Shown one piece after another: positions 17,867 through 26,773 of a stretch of DNA of 48,861 nt. Source of the stretch: an uncultured Clostridia bacterium (GTDB lineage: Bacteria; Bacillota; Clostridia; Christensenellales; Borkfalkiaceae); NCBI GenBank assembly GCA_944375795.1, contig CALWAU010000040.1, positions 1 to 48,861 on the forward strand, given 5' to 3'. Under the pieces are notes generated by a model. It had not been told where the DNA came from and did no database searches. It saw only the letters and a list, made by a program, of their open reading frames with translations. Both the position numbers and the translations under genes were made by a program. Every line of letters begins with the position of its first letter. Positions within the stretch are counted from its first letter, which is position 1.

Positions 17867-18897
17867 CGATTATGACGGAGCTTGAAAAGATCGCGGCGGG
17901 GGTGTCCGCACTTCTGGGCGCGCGGTTCGGATATTACCGGGAAAATTCCGGGGAGCAGCCGGGCGGGGGACTGTCCAGGTGCGACAGGCAGTTCGAGGGG
18001 GTGACGGACGACGGGGAATGTACCTTTTTCCGCTTCCTCTATAAAAACGTCGGCTATGTCGGCGTGATAGGGGGGGCGGGGAAGGAAATGCACGCCTATG
18101 CCGCCCTCCTTCCCGCCTATATCGGCAGCATGCAGGACAGGGAGGCGGACCTGTCCAAGACGGAGTATCTCAAACGCATCCTGTTCGGGGAATGTTCCTC
18201 GGCGGGGATATACAGGTACATGACGAAATTTTCGGTGGGGCGCTCCGCCTGTTTTGCGCTGGCGCTGTCCGTGCCCGGGCACATGGAGGAGGCGACGGCG
18301 CTCATCGCGCAGTACGGGGGGAACAGCCTCGACACCGTCGTCACCCTGGACAAGCGAAATTGCGTGCTCGTCAAGTTCGTCGGCGAGGAGGAAAGCGAGT
18401 ACCAGTCCCCGGCCGATTACGCGGAATTTCTCGCCCAATCCCTCAAAGAGGAGCTCGGGCTGGACGTGACCGTCGGGGTGGGCTCGGTCGTCCGCAGCCT
18501 GAAAGACGTCGCCCTGTCCTATTCCCAGGCGGCGGGCGCGCTGCGGTACGCGGGCGTCTTTTCCGGGGGCGGCGGCGTCCATTCCTATAAGGAATATATG
18601 CTGGTGAAGATGCTGGAGGACGTGCCCGAGAGCAAGCTTATGGAGTATCTCGGGGAGATGACGGACGAGGGCGCGCGGGACATCTTCGAGGACGCGGAGA
18701 TGGTGAATACGGCGGAGGAGTTTTTGCAGAGCAGCCTCAACGTCAGCGAGACCTCGCGCAAGCTGTATATGCACCGCAACACCCTCTTGTACCGGCTGGA
18801 CAAAATCGAAAAGGCGACGGGGCTGAACATACGGCAGTTTCCCGATGCGGTTTCCTTCCGCGTGCTGACCATCCTGTATCGCCTTCTCGGCAAATAG
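17863..18897 (+). CDS. PucR/CdaR-type HTH transcriptional regulator
   Basis: The 344-residue protein ends in a PucR-type helix-turn-helix (about 280-342) with the typical phrase LYMHRNTLLYRLDKIEKATG. The middle (about 125-260) resembles the GGDEF-like CdaR domain of this family, with VGVGSVVRSLKDVALSYSQA. No known ligand domain is clear at the N-terminus. TTG 17863 is chosen as start because GGAGG at 17851-17855 has ideal spacing (7 nt) to it; an ATG at 17872 is 16 nt away. An S41 protease gene follows at 145 nt. Confidence 0.85.
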   Translation: MTIMTELEKIAAGVSALLGARFGYYRENSGEQPGGGLSRCDRQFEGVTDDGECTFFRFLYKNVGYVGVIGGAGKEMHAYAALLPAYIGSMQDREADLSKTEYLKRILFGECSSAGIYRYMTKFSVGRSACFALALSVPGHMEEATALIAQYGGNSLDTVVTLDKRNCVLVKFVGEEESEYQSPADYAEFLAQSLKEELGLDVTVGVGSVVRSLKDVALSYSQAAGALRYAGVFSGGGGVHSYKEYMLVKMLEDVPESKLMEYLGEMTDEGARDIFEDAEMVNTAEEFLQSSLNVSETSRKLYMHRNTLLYRLDKIEKATGLNIRQFPDAVSFRVLTILYRLLGK

Positions 18898-19042
18898 TGG
18901 GTGCAGGGAAGCGCCGAAACGCGTTTTGATACTATACAGTATGCGGGGAACGCCCGGAATTATCCCTTTCGGAGCCGCCCCGGGAATAGAATCGCCAAAG
19001 TTTTGCCGAAAAAAATTTTTTCGGACGGGAGGTAAAGAAAAT

Positions 19043-20560
19043 ATGGAAAAGGATACGAAGGAAAGGAAGGAGCAGGAAGAAAAACGAGAGGCGCGGGAGA
19101 ATCCGGAAACGCCCGAAGAAGCGGGCCGCGCGGAGGAGTACGAGTTCGATTTCGGCGGGCAGAACGAGGCGTTCCGGCAGGAGGCGGCTTCCGGCGGGCG
19201 GGTCCCTCCCGAGGTATACGAACGGCGGCGGGCGATTTCCGCGGGGGAGCCGGCGAAGAAAAGAAAGGTCGGGAAAACCGTCGCCTGCGTCGCGGGCGGG
19301 ATCGGCATCGCCGCGATAGGCTTTTTTGCGGGGTATTTCACCTATTCCGCGACGCTCGACGGCGAGCTGAAATCCCTCGCGTGGGTGAAGGACCGCATTC
19401 AGGAGTCCTATTACGAGGAAATCACGGACGAGGAATTTTACGACGCCGTGTTCGGGGCGGTGAACGGGCTTCTGGACCCCTATTCGTCCTATCTCTCCGC
19501 CGAGCAGTACGCGGATATGCTGGAAGAGGCGACGGGGCAGTGGAGCGGCGTCGGCCTCTCCTTTTCCACACGGGAAATCGAACAGAACGACCGGATGCTC
19601 ATCGTCCGCGTTTCGGGCAATTCCCCCGCGGAGCGGGCGGGGATACGGGAGGGCATGTACCTCGTCGGGTTCGGAACGAGCCAATCGGAAATCGTCGAGA
19701 GTTCCTCTTACGCGGCGTTTACGGAATTTACCGCCGCCCGGGCGACGGGAGAACCTTTCGTCCTGCTTTTGGAGGACGTGACGGGCGGGGAGCGCAGTTA
19801 TGCGACGGTGAGCAAGGAATCGTTTGTGGAAAATTACGTCTTTTACCGTTCGGACGATTCGGCGTACATCTTCACGGGGGAAAACGCCACCGAGCTGACG
19901 CCGGACGACAACGTTCTGGCCGCGTTGGACGCGGAGACGGCCTATATCCGGCTGACCCAATTCAACGGCGAGGCGAAAGCGCAGTTCACCTCCGCGATGG
20001 ACGTGTTCCGCTCGGAGGGAAAGACCAACCTCATCCTCGATCTGCGCGCCAACGGCGGGGGATACCTCGACATTCTGTGCGATATCGCCTCCTATTTCTG
20101 CAAGGATTCGGACGCGGCAAATCCCGTGGTGGCGACGGCGGAATACCGCGGCGGAAGAAAGCAGACCTTTTCGGCGACGGGGAACAGGTACGACGAATAT
20201 TTTTCTTCGGACAGCCGCATCGTCGTGATGGCGGACAACGGAACGGCGTCCGCTTCCGAATGTCTGATCGGGGCGATGAAGGATTACGGCGCCGTCGGCT
20301 ATGAAGATATCTGGCTTTCGACGAGGAACGGCGAGACAAAGACTTACGGAAAGGGCATCATGCAGACCACGCTTCCGCACCTGTTCGCGGGGGACGCCGT
20401 CACGCTGACCACCGCCTATATTTATTGGCCGGTGAGCGGAAACTGCATTCACGGGCGGGGCGTGCTGCCCGAGGACGGCGCGCATACCGTGGCGGAAAAT
20501 TACGAGAGGGACGCGGAACTTTCGGCGGTGATCGCCGAAGCCGGTTTTTCCGTCGGCTGA
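19043..20560 (+). CDS. S41 family C-terminal processing peptidase, membrane-anchored
   Basis: The 505-residue protein has a highly charged cytosolic N-terminal tail of about 75 residues, one membrane helix (about 78-100, VGKTVACVAGGIGIAAIGFF), a PDZ-like region (WSGVGLSF, then VSGNSPAERAGIREGMYLV) and an S41 catalytic domain. DLRANGGGYLD (333-343) and GTASASECLIGAMKDYG match the family; the Ser/Lys pair is probably S403 and K437 (TYGKGIMQ). Ctp proteases cut secreted or membrane proteins near their C-terminus, outside the membrane. ATG 19043 has GGGAGG 10 nt upstream and is preferred over earlier in-frame starts. Confidence 0.9.
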   Translation: MEKDTKERKEQEEKREARENPETPEEAGRAEEYEFDFGGQNEAFRQEAASGGRVPPEVYERRRAISAGEPAKKRKVGKTVACVAGGIGIAAIGFFAGYFTYSATLDGELKSLAWVKDRIQESYYEEITDEEFYDAVFGAVNGLLDPYSSYLSAEQYADMLEEATGQWSGVGLSFSTREIEQNDRMLIVRVSGNSPAERAGIREGMYLVGFGTSQSEIVESSSYAAFTEFTAARATGEPFVLLLEDVTGGERSYATVSKESFVENYVFYRSDDSAYIFTGENATELTPDDNVLAALDAETAYIRLTQFNGEAKAQFTSAMDVFRSEGKTNLILDLRANGGGYLDILCDIASYFCKDSDAANPVVATAEYRGGRKQTFSATGNRYDEYFSSDSRIVVMADNGTASASECLIGAMKDYGAVGYEDIWLSTRNGETKTYGKGIMQTTLPHLFAGDAVTLTTAYIYWPVSGNCIHGRGVLPEDGAHTVAENYERDAELSAVIAEAGFSVG

Positions 20561-20613
20561 TCGCCCGTAATTTCGGGCGATAAAGAGCCGAGAGAAGTTT
20601 TTCCGCATTTTGT

Positions 20614-20660
20614 GCCGCCTCCCCTTTGTCAAAAAGGGGAGGCGGCTTAAAAATAACTTT
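20614..20660 (+). terminator. Terminator after the S41 peptidase gene
   Basis: A 14-bp stem (20614-20627 with 20633-20646, loop GTCAA) is followed by TTAAAAATAACTTTTTTG. A smaller 7-bp hairpin (20561-20580) begins right at the stop codon. Confidence 0.65.
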
Positions 20661-20739
20661 TTTGTATGGAAAAAGCGGAGGGCAAAACGGCTTTCTTTCC
20701 GAGGTTCTCTTGTGCAAAGGGAAGCGGATTGCGGGCCGC

Positions 20740-21250
20740 TTTTCCAAGGCACCTTTGTGTAAAGGGTTCTGTCTGCCGCAGCAGACTGAGGGATTGTCTG
20801 CGGGGATAGCCCGCACCGACCGCTTTCGCGGTAGAGGCGCAAACCTTTGGTTTGCTTATCATGGGGGGGGGGTGCGGGCTACGCCCGTATGACCGCTGAC
20901 GCGGTAAAAATCTGCGGGCTCCGCCCTGCACCCGCAAGGGACATTGTCCCTTGACCCTTTTTCGGGGAGTCGTCCATTTCAAGGCTCCTTTGTGCAAAGG
21001 GAGCTGTCTGCCGCAGGCAGACTGAGGGATTGTCTTGCCCGTAAATCCCCGTTTCCCTCTATAAAGCAACAAAATGCGTCTTGCGGGCATATGCCCGCAC
21101 CGACCGCAAAAGCGGTAAAAGCGCAAATCTTCGGGTTGCTTTTATGGGGCAGGGTTGCGGTTATCGCTGTTTGACCGCTTGCGCGGTGAAACTTTGCGGG
21201 CTCCGCCCTACACCCGCAGGGGACATCGTCCCTTGACCCTTTTTCCAAGG
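20740..21250. repeat. Third composite palindromic repeat region (modules III, I, II, III, I, II)
   Basis: The 20661-21267 gap has no gene. It contains module III (20745-20797), module I (20815-20855), module II (20905-20963), module III again (20980-21034), a diverged module I (21096-21143) and module II (21190-21245). The order III-I-II occurs twice in a row, so this is a tandem duplication of the unit also seen at 311-600. The last module II lies directly downstream of rex and may help end its transcript. Confidence 0.78.
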
Positions 21251-21267
21251 CTCATTCTCACCTAAGC

Positions 21268-21936
21268 CTACGCGTTTCGTTTTTGCAAAACCAAACGCCG
21301 GTTAAAAGCCCCCTTGGACAGCTCCCCCGCCAGCAACGCGAGGGAAGCGGAGAGGTCCTCGTTTTTCAGAATGACCCCTTTGGGTACGTGCAGGGGCGCG
21401 GGCGCAAAATTCCATACCGCTTTGATGCCCGCCCTCGCCATTCTGTCCAGCGTCTCCTGCGCCGCCGATTTGGGCACCGTGATGATGCCGATATTGATTT
21501 GGTTCTCCCGGACGAAATCCTCAAATTCTTCCAGCGGATACACCGTTTTTCCGGCGATCTTTTCCCCGATCGTCTCGGGGGAAACGTCGAATGCCGCGAC
21601 GATATTCAGGCCGTTGTTTTTGAAACCCTCATAGCCCAGAAAGGCCTTTCCGAGCCCGCCCGCCCCCACGACGACCGCGTCCGAAAGATTGTCGTAGCCC
21701 AGAAACTTTTCGATGTCGGCAATCAGCCGCACTACCTCGAACCCCAGCCGCGGCTTTCCCGGCTGCGAGGACACCTGCGCCAGGTCCTTGCGTACCAGCA
21801 CCGCCGAAACGGGTATGTTCTGCGCGATCACCGCCGAGGAAATATACTTTTCCCCCTTCTGGTTCTCCTCCTGTAAAAACCGCAGATACAGCGGCATCCT
21901 TCCTATCGTCGCCCTCGACATCTCCTGTACGCCCAT
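21268..21936 (-). CDS. rex: Redox-sensing transcriptional repressor Rex
   Basis: Rex senses the NADH/NAD+ ratio and represses fermentation and respiration genes. The 222-residue protein has the winged HTH (ATIGRMPLYLRFL at 9-21, then YISSAVIAQN) and a Rossmann domain with VVVGAGGLGKAFLGY (GAGGLG at 91-96) and the late GIKAVWNFAPAPL. ATG 21936 has AAGGGAG upstream; an earlier in-frame TTG (21957) does not. The promoter overlaps the valS terminator, and a Rex-like half-site TTGTTATA (21985-21978) covers the -10, which may allow autoregulation. Confidence 0.95.
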   Translation of the reverse strand: MGVQEMSRATIGRMPLYLRFLQEENQKGEKYISSAVIAQNIPVSAVLVRKDLAQVSSQPGKPRLGFEVVRLIADIEKFLGYDNLSDAVVVGAGGLGKAFLGYEGFKNNGLNIVAAFDVSPETIGEKIAGKTVYPLEEFEDFVRENQINIGIITVPKSAAQETLDRMARAGIKAVWNFAPAPLHVPKGVILKNEDLSASLALLAGELSKGAFNRRLVLQKRNA

Positions 21937-21975
21937 AAACCGCTCCCTTATTATCAATACATTTTTATCGATAGA

Positions 21976-22004
21976 AGTATAACAAAAATCCGGCAGCGGG
22001 TCAA
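21976..22004 (-). promoter_or_regulatory. rex promoter, embedded in the upstream terminator hairpin
   Basis: TTGACC (22004-21999), a 17-bp spacer and TATACT (21981-21976) lie upstream of rex on the minus strand. The -35 falls inside the loop of the hairpin at 21986-22020. Confidence 0.7.
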
Positions 22005-22020
22005 GCGCTTTGCCGGATTT
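21983..22020 (-). terminator. Terminator after valS
   Basis: A 10-bp stem (AAATCCGGCA at 21986-21995 with 22011-22020) with a 15-nt loop is followed on the minus strand by TTGTTA, after a stem that ends in ATTT. It lies about 70 bp past the valS stop. Confidence 0.7.
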
Positions 22021-22089
22021 ATTTTTCCGCGCCGCATTCTGCGCAAACGCAACAATTTTTTTCTCTTTTTCACGCCGGAAACTTTAGCT

Positions 22090-24717
22090 TTACAGCCCGG
22101 CGAGCTGCTCCTCGAGCTTCTCCTTCATGCCGAGATATTTTTCCAGCTTTTCCCTTTCGCCGTCCACGAGCTTTTTGGGGGCCTTAGCGACGAAATCGCG
22201 GTTGGCGAGCTTTCCTTTCGCGCGCTCGATTTCGCCCGAGATGCGTTCGATCTCCGCCGAGAGGCGGGCCTTTTCCTTCTCGATGTCCACAAGCTCGCCG
22301 AGCGGGATATAGATCTGCGCGATTTCGGTCGCCTGAGAGACTGTCTTTTCCCCTATCGCGGCGCCGCTTTCGGCAAACTTCACGGCCGACGCGCCCGACA
22401 GCTTCATGATGCTGTCCTTATTCAGCTGCACGAGGCGCTTGCTGTCGGTGACGAGGTACACTTCCACTTTGCGGGAAGGCGGACAGTCCGCCGCCTTCTT
22501 CATCGCGCGCACCGCCTTGATGATCTCCATGACGCCCTCGAAAGACTTCGCCTCCTTCTTGTATGCCGCCTTGGAATTGTAACGGGGGAACGCGGAGGTC
22601 ATGAGACAATCCTTCTCGCTTTTCCCGGGCATATGGTGATAGATCTCCTCCGTCACGAAGGGAATGAAGGGATGCAAAAGCTTGAGCGCGTTTTCGAGCA
22701 CGAAACAGAGCACGGAAAGGGTGCCCGCCCGCTTTTCCTCGTCCTCGCCGTACAGCGCCGGCTTGGAGAGCTCGATATACCAATCGCAGAAATCCCCCCA
22801 GACGAAATCGGTGGCGAGGTCGGAGGCGACCCCGAGTTCGTATTTGTTGAGGTTGGTCGTCACCTCGCGGATGCAGTTTTGCAGGCAGGAGATGATCCAC
22901 TTGTCCGCGGGCGAAAAATGCACGTCCCCGATATCGGGAATCTTCTTCCCCTCCGCGTTCATGAACACGAAACGGGAGGCATTCCACAGCTTATTGATGA
23001 AATTGCGGCAGGATTCCACCTTGGTATCCGAATACCTGGTATCGTTTCCCGGCCCCACGCCCGTCAGAAGAGAGAGGCGCAGCGAATCGGCGCCGTACTT
23101 TTCCACCACTTCGAGGGGGTCCACGCCGTTGCCGAGGGACTTGCTCATCTTCCGGCCCTGCTCGTCGCGGACCAGCCCGTGGATGAGCACGTCGCGGAAG
23201 GGCACTTTGCCCGTGTGCTCCAGCCCCGAGAAAATCATGCGCGCCACCCAGAAAAAGATGATGTCGTATCCCGTCACCAAAACGTCCGTCGGATAGAAAT
23301 ATTTATAGTCCTCCGTCTCCTCGGGGAACCCGAGCGTGGAGAAGGGCCAGAGCGCCGAAGAGAACCAGGTATCCAGCACGTCCTCGTCCTGTTTGAGGTG
23401 CGTTCCTCCGCAGACGGGGCAGACGGAAGGGTCCTCCTTTTCGCAGACGGTGGCGCCGCAGTCCCCGCAATACCAGACGGGAATGCGGTGCCCCCACCAG
23501 AGCTGGCGGGAAATGCACCAGTCGCGCACGTTTTCCATCCAATTGTAATACACCTTCGTAAAGCGTTCGGGGATAAACCGGACCTTGTTTTTCATCGCGG
23601 CGGCTATCGCGGGCTTGGCGAGCGGCTCCATCTTCACGAACCACTGTTTGGAAACGATGGGCTCCACCGTCGAATGACAGCGATAGCAATGCCCCACGTT
23701 GTGCACGTGCGACTCCACCTTGACGAGATAGCCCTGCGCTTCCAGGTCGGCGACGATATTTTTTCTCGCCTCGTACCTGTCCTGCCCGGCGTACCTGCCC
23801 GCCCGTTCGTTCATCGAGCCGTCGTCGTTCATCACGCGGATGACTTCGAGGTCGTGCCGCCGCCCCACCTCGAAGTCGTTGGGGTCGTGCGCGGGCGTGA
23901 TCTTGACGCAGCCCGTCCCGAACTCCATATCGACGTAATCGTCCGCGACGACGGGGATCTCCCTGTCCGTCAAAGGCAGGCGGAGGGTTTTCCCCACCAG
24001 CGCCTTATACCGTTCGTCCGCGGGATTGACCGCCACGGCGGTGTCCCCGAGCATGGTTTCGGGGCGGGTGGTAGCCACGATCACCTCGCCCTTCCCGTCC
24101 GAGAAGGGATAGCGGATATGCCAGAAATGCCCCGCCTCCTCGGCGTACTCCACTTCGGCGTCCGAAAGCGCGGTTTTGCAGCAGGGGCACCAATTGATGA
24201 TGCGGTCCCCCCGATAGATGAGCCCTTTGCGGTAAAGATTGACAAACGCCTCGCGGACGGCGCGCGAACATTTTTCGTCCATCGTGAACGCCTGACGGGA
24301 CCAATCGCAGGAAGCCCCCAGCTTTCTCTGTTGCAGCGTGATGCGCCCGCCGTATTTTTCCGTCCATTCCCAAGCGCGCTTCAAAAAGCCCTTCCGGCCC
24401 AGATCCTGTTTGGTCAGGCCCTCTTGCGCGAGCTTTTCGACGATCTTCACCTCGGTGGCGATGGACGCGTGGTCGTACCCGGGCATCCAGAGGGCGACGT
24501 ATCCCTGCATGCGCTTGAAGCGGATGAGCGTATCCTGCATCGCGGCGTCCATCGCGTGCCCCATGTGCAGCTGCCCGGTGATGTTAGGCGGGGGCATCAT
24601 GATGGTGAAAGGGACCTTGTCGCGGTCGATCTCCGCGCGGAAACAGCCGGCATTTTCCCAGCCGGCGTAGATCCTGTCCTCAAAATCCTTAGGGTTGTAC
24701 GTCTTTTGCATTTCCAT
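22090..24717 (-). CDS. valS: Valyl-tRNA synthetase
   Basis: ValRS charges tRNA-Val and edits misactivated threonine. The 875-residue protein has the class Ia motifs HMGH (51-54, in PPPNITGQLHMGH) and KMSKS (523-527). The editing domain includes VATTRPETMLGDTAVAV (about 214-230), and RQLWWGHRIPVW and cysteine pairs (CGDC, CPVC) are present. A helical arm at the C-terminus (DIEKEKARLSAEIERISGEI) is the tRNA-binding coiled coil of ValRS. A consensus promoter lies about 53 bp upstream. There is no room for a T-box leader, although many Bacillota valS genes have one. Confidence 0.98.
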   Translation of the reverse strand: MEMQKTYNPKDFEDRIYAGWENAGCFRAEIDRDKVPFTIMMPPPNITGQLHMGHAMDAAMQDTLIRFKRMQGYVALWMPGYDHASIATEVKIVEKLAQEGLTKQDLGRKGFLKRAWEWTEKYGGRITLQQRKLGASCDWSRQAFTMDEKCSRAVREAFVNLYRKGLIYRGDRIINWCPCCKTALSDAEVEYAEEAGHFWHIRYPFSDGKGEVIVATTRPETMLGDTAVAVNPADERYKALVGKTLRLPLTDREIPVVADDYVDMEFGTGCVKITPAHDPNDFEVGRRHDLEVIRVMNDDGSMNERAGRYAGQDRYEARKNIVADLEAQGYLVKVESHVHNVGHCYRCHSTVEPIVSKQWFVKMEPLAKPAIAAAMKNKVRFIPERFTKVYYNWMENVRDWCISRQLWWGHRIPVWYCGDCGATVCEKEDPSVCPVCGGTHLKQDEDVLDTWFSSALWPFSTLGFPEETEDYKYFYPTDVLVTGYDIIFFWVARMIFSGLEHTGKVPFRDVLIHGLVRDEQGRKMSKSLGNGVDPLEVVEKYGADSLRLSLLTGVGPGNDTRYSDTKVESCRNFINKLWNASRFVFMNAEGKKIPDIGDVHFSPADKWIISCLQNCIREVTTNLNKYELGVASDLATDFVWGDFCDWYIELSKPALYGEDEEKRAGTLSVLCFVLENALKLLHPFIPFVTEEIYHHMPGKSEKDCLMTSAFPRYNSKAAYKKEAKSFEGVMEIIKAVRAMKKAADCPPSRKVEVYLVTDSKRLVQLNKDSIMKLSGASAVKFAESGAAIGEKTVSQATEIAQIYIPLGELVDIEKEKARLSAEIERISGEIERAKGKLANRDFVAKAPKKLVDGEREKLEKYLGMKEKLEEQLAGL

Positions 24718-24769
24718 AATCTGTCAGTCCTCACAAAACCGCGCGCTCGAAAAAGCGTTATACCCTTTC

Positions 24770-24798
24770 ATTATATTCTTTTTCGCGGTCGTTGTCAA
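24770..24798 (-). promoter_or_regulatory. Consensus SigA promoter of valS
   Basis: TTGACA (24798-24793), 17 bp and TATAAT (24775-24770) lie on the minus strand. The -35 shares bases with the -35 of the divergent transporter promoter. Confidence 0.85.
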
Positions 24799-24821
24799 TT
24801 ATTAACGCCGACTCATATGAT
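24792..24821 (+). promoter_or_regulatory. Probable promoter of the ABC importer operon, overlapping the valS -35
   Basis: TTGTCA (24792-24797), an 18-bp spacer and TATGAT (24816-24821) point rightward. The heptamer TTGTCAA at 24792-24798 supplies the -35 for both directions. No TPP or other riboswitch is evident in the 70-nt leader. Confidence 0.55.
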
Positions 24822-24893
24822 ATATTATTCTATTTTTTTACGGCGTTTTCCGTCCGGGAAACCCGCCGCGGAGGGCGCCGCACGGAGAACTCT

Positions 24894-25895
24894 ATGAAAA
24901 AATTTTCGGCAATCGCACTTTCCGCACTGCTTACGCTCGCGCCTCTTACCGCCTGCGGCGAGGATGACGGGCTGACGACCCTCCGCATCAACGAGGTGAC
25001 GCATTCCGTCTTTTATGCGCCGCTGTACCTCGCGGATTCGCTCGGATATTTTAAAGAAGAAAACCTCGAAATCGAGCTCACCAACGGCGGCGGCGCCGAC
25101 AACGTGATGGCGGCCGTCCTCTCCGGGGATGCGGACATCGGCTTCTGCGGGCCCGAAGCGGCGCTTTACGTGCTCATCGGCGGCTCCAACGACGTCCCCA
25201 CCGTGTTCGGCCAGCTCACCAAGCGGGACGGTTCCTTCCTCGTTTCGAGGGTGGACGAACCCGACTTTGAATGGACCGACCTCAAAGGCAAAGAGATCCT
25301 CGCCGGCAGAAAGGGCGGCGTCCCCGCCATGACCTTTGAATACGTACTCAATCAGAACGGCCTCACCGACGGCGTGGACGTCACCCTCAATTTCGACGTG
25401 CAGTTCAACCTGATGACGAGCGCGTTCGAGGCGGGCACGGCGGACTACTGCACGATGTTCGAGCCGGTCGCCTCCGAATACGAGGCCGCGGGCAAGGGCT
25501 ACGTGGTGGCGTCGGTGGGCGAAGAATCGGGCGAAGTGCCCTACACCTGCTTTATGGCGAAAAGCTCCTGGCTGAAAGACCACGACGAGGAGGCGCACGG
25601 ATTCCTGCGGGCGGTGACCAAGGCGGTGAAATACCTCAACGAAACTTCCGCCGAAACCGCGGCGCCCTATCTGCTGCCCTACTTTGAATCCACCTCCGCG
25701 CAGTCTCTGGCCGTTTCCATCGAGAGCTACCGCGCCATCGACGCCTGGAGAACGGAACTTTCGATGACGGAGGACAGCTTCACCCGCCTGCAGGACATCA
25801 TCGACAACGCCGGGGAACTCGAACGCCGGGTGGCATTTTCCGAGCTCATCGACAATTCCTACGCGGTGCAGGCGTATAAAGACGTCTATAACTGA
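24894..25895 (+). CDS. ABC transporter substrate-binding lipoprotein (NMT1/SsuA/TauA-like)
   Basis: The 333-residue protein has a lipoprotein signal peptide with lipobox LTAC (C21). A periplasmic-binding-protein type II fold of the NMT1/SsuA kind follows: RINEVTHSVFYAPLYLADSLGYFKEENLEIEL, written here in two parts as RINEVTHSVFYAPLYLA and DSLGYFKEENLEIEL, then AVLSGDADIGFCGPEAALYV. Relatives bind alkanesulfonates, taurine, nitrate, riboflavin or thiamine-pyrimidine precursors; the substrate here is not clear. The ATG at 24894 has CGGAG upstream. The ATPase and permease genes follow after an intercistronic hairpin. No sulfur or thiamine enzyme gene is adjacent. Confidence 0.88.
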   Translation: MKKFSAIALSALLTLAPLTACGEDDGLTTLRINEVTHSVFYAPLYLADSLGYFKEENLEIELTNGGGADNVMAAVLSGDADIGFCGPEAALYVLIGGSNDVPTVFGQLTKRDGSFLVSRVDEPDFEWTDLKGKEILAGRKGGVPAMTFEYVLNQNGLTDGVDVTLNFDVQFNLMTSAFEAGTADYCTMFEPVASEYEAAGKGYVVASVGEESGEVPYTCFMAKSSWLKDHDEEAHGFLRAVTKAVKYLNETSAETAAPYLLPYFESTSAQSLAVSIESYRAIDAWRTELSMTEDSFTRLQDIIDNAGELERRVAFSELIDNSYAVQAYKDVYN

Positions 25896-25902
25896 TACGA
25901 CG

Positions 25903-25949
25903 GGGATCGCCGGACTTCCTTTCAGGGATTGCCCGGCATCCCGATTTTT
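25903..25949 (+). terminator. Intercistronic terminator/attenuator between binding protein and ATPase genes
   Basis: GGGAT-C-GCCGG (25903-25913) pairs with CCGGCATCCC (25933-25942) as a 10-bp stem with one bulge, followed by GATTTTT. Such hairpins often keep binding-protein mRNA more abundant than that of the transporter core. Confidence 0.6.
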
Positions 25950-26038
25950 CCTCTCCGCGCGGAGCGCCTTCCTCGCGGGAACATATGCACATACGCGCGC
26001 GCCCCGCGGAGAAGAAAGACAGGAATACTGAGGTACCT

Positions 26039-26773
26039 ATGAAAGAAGTTTTACGATTTGATAACGTATCGATGCACTATCACACCAGACAGGGCGAAAC
26101 CGTCGCCCTGGAAAATCTCGATTTTTCCGTTTCGGAAGGGGAATTTGCGGCGATCATCGGCCCGTCCGGCTGCGGCAAAACCACCCTCTTGTCCCTCGCC
26201 GCGGGGCTTTTGAAGCCGACCTCGGGAGAGGTGAAAAACGCGGGCGTCTCCTTCGGATACATGCTGCAAAAGGACGAACTGTTTCCGTGGCGGACGATCG
26301 AAAAAAACATCTTCCTTCCGCTGGAAATTCAGAAGGCGGATACGCCCGAACACCGCGCGCGGGCCCTCGCGCTCGCGGAAAAATACGGATTGGGGGACTT
26401 TCTCAAAAATTATCCTTCCCAGCTGTCGGGAGGCATGCGCCAGCGCGCCGCGCTCATCCGCACGCTCGCCGTCGATCCCGACGTGCTGCTGCTCGACGAA
26501 CCCTTTTCCGCGCTCGACTACCAGACCCGCCTGAGCGTCTGCGACGACGTATACAAAATCATCCGCGGCGAACACAAGACGGCGGTGCTCATCACGCACG
26601 ACATCAGCGAAGCCATCTCGGTGGCGGACAAAATCGTCGTGCTCTCCCGCCGCCCCGCGCACGTCACGGCGGAACACGCGCTCAGCTTCCCCGAGGCCGA
26701 GCCCCTCAAACGCCGGGAAAACAAAGATTTTTCCGTTTGGTTTGAACTTTTATGGAGGGAACTCAACGCATGA
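26039..26773 (+). CDS. ABC transporter ATP-binding protein (SsuB/TauB-like)
   Basis: The 244-residue ATPase has Walker A GPSGCGKT (41-48), Q-loop Q77, signature LSGGM (129-133), Walker B LLLDEP (150-155) and H-loop H187 (ITHD). The sequence DEPFSALDYQTRLSVCDDV is typical of nitrate/sulfonate/taurine-type importers. It powers the permease encoded next, which starts inside this gene's stop codon (ATGA at 26770). ATG 26039 has TGAGGT upstream and begins the conserved domain directly; an earlier in-frame start at 25985 would add 18 non-conserved residues. Confidence 0.92.
   Translation: MKEVLRFDNVSMHYHTRQGETVALENLDFSVSEGEFAAIIGPSGCGKTTLLSLAAGLLKPTSGEVKNAGVSFGYMLQKDELFPWRTIEKNIFLPLEIQKADTPEHRARALALAEKYGLGDFLKNYPSQLSGGMRQRAALIRTLAVDPDVLLLDEPFSALDYQTRLSVCDDVYKIIRGEHKTAVLITHDISEAISVADKIVVLSRRPAHVTAEHALSFPEAEPLKRRENKDFSVWFELLWRELNA

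Noticed and set aside
20740..21250. CRISPR array in the repeat-rich gap
   Set aside because: Repeat units are long, palindromic and variably spaced, with no uniform spacers and no cas genes.
24718..24893. A T-box leader for valS or a TPP riboswitch for the importer
   Set aside because: The divergent gap is 176 bp, both promoters lie within it, and no T-box sequence, Stem I pattern or TPP core is seen.
22633..24897. A 754-codon open frame antisense to valS
   Set aside because: ValS on the other strand has all synthetase motifs, a promoter and a terminator; the antisense product is His/Arg/Val-rich noise.
25985..26038. A longer N-terminus for the ABC ATPase
   Set aside because: The extra 18 residues precede the conserved domain, and the ribosome site fits ATG 26039.
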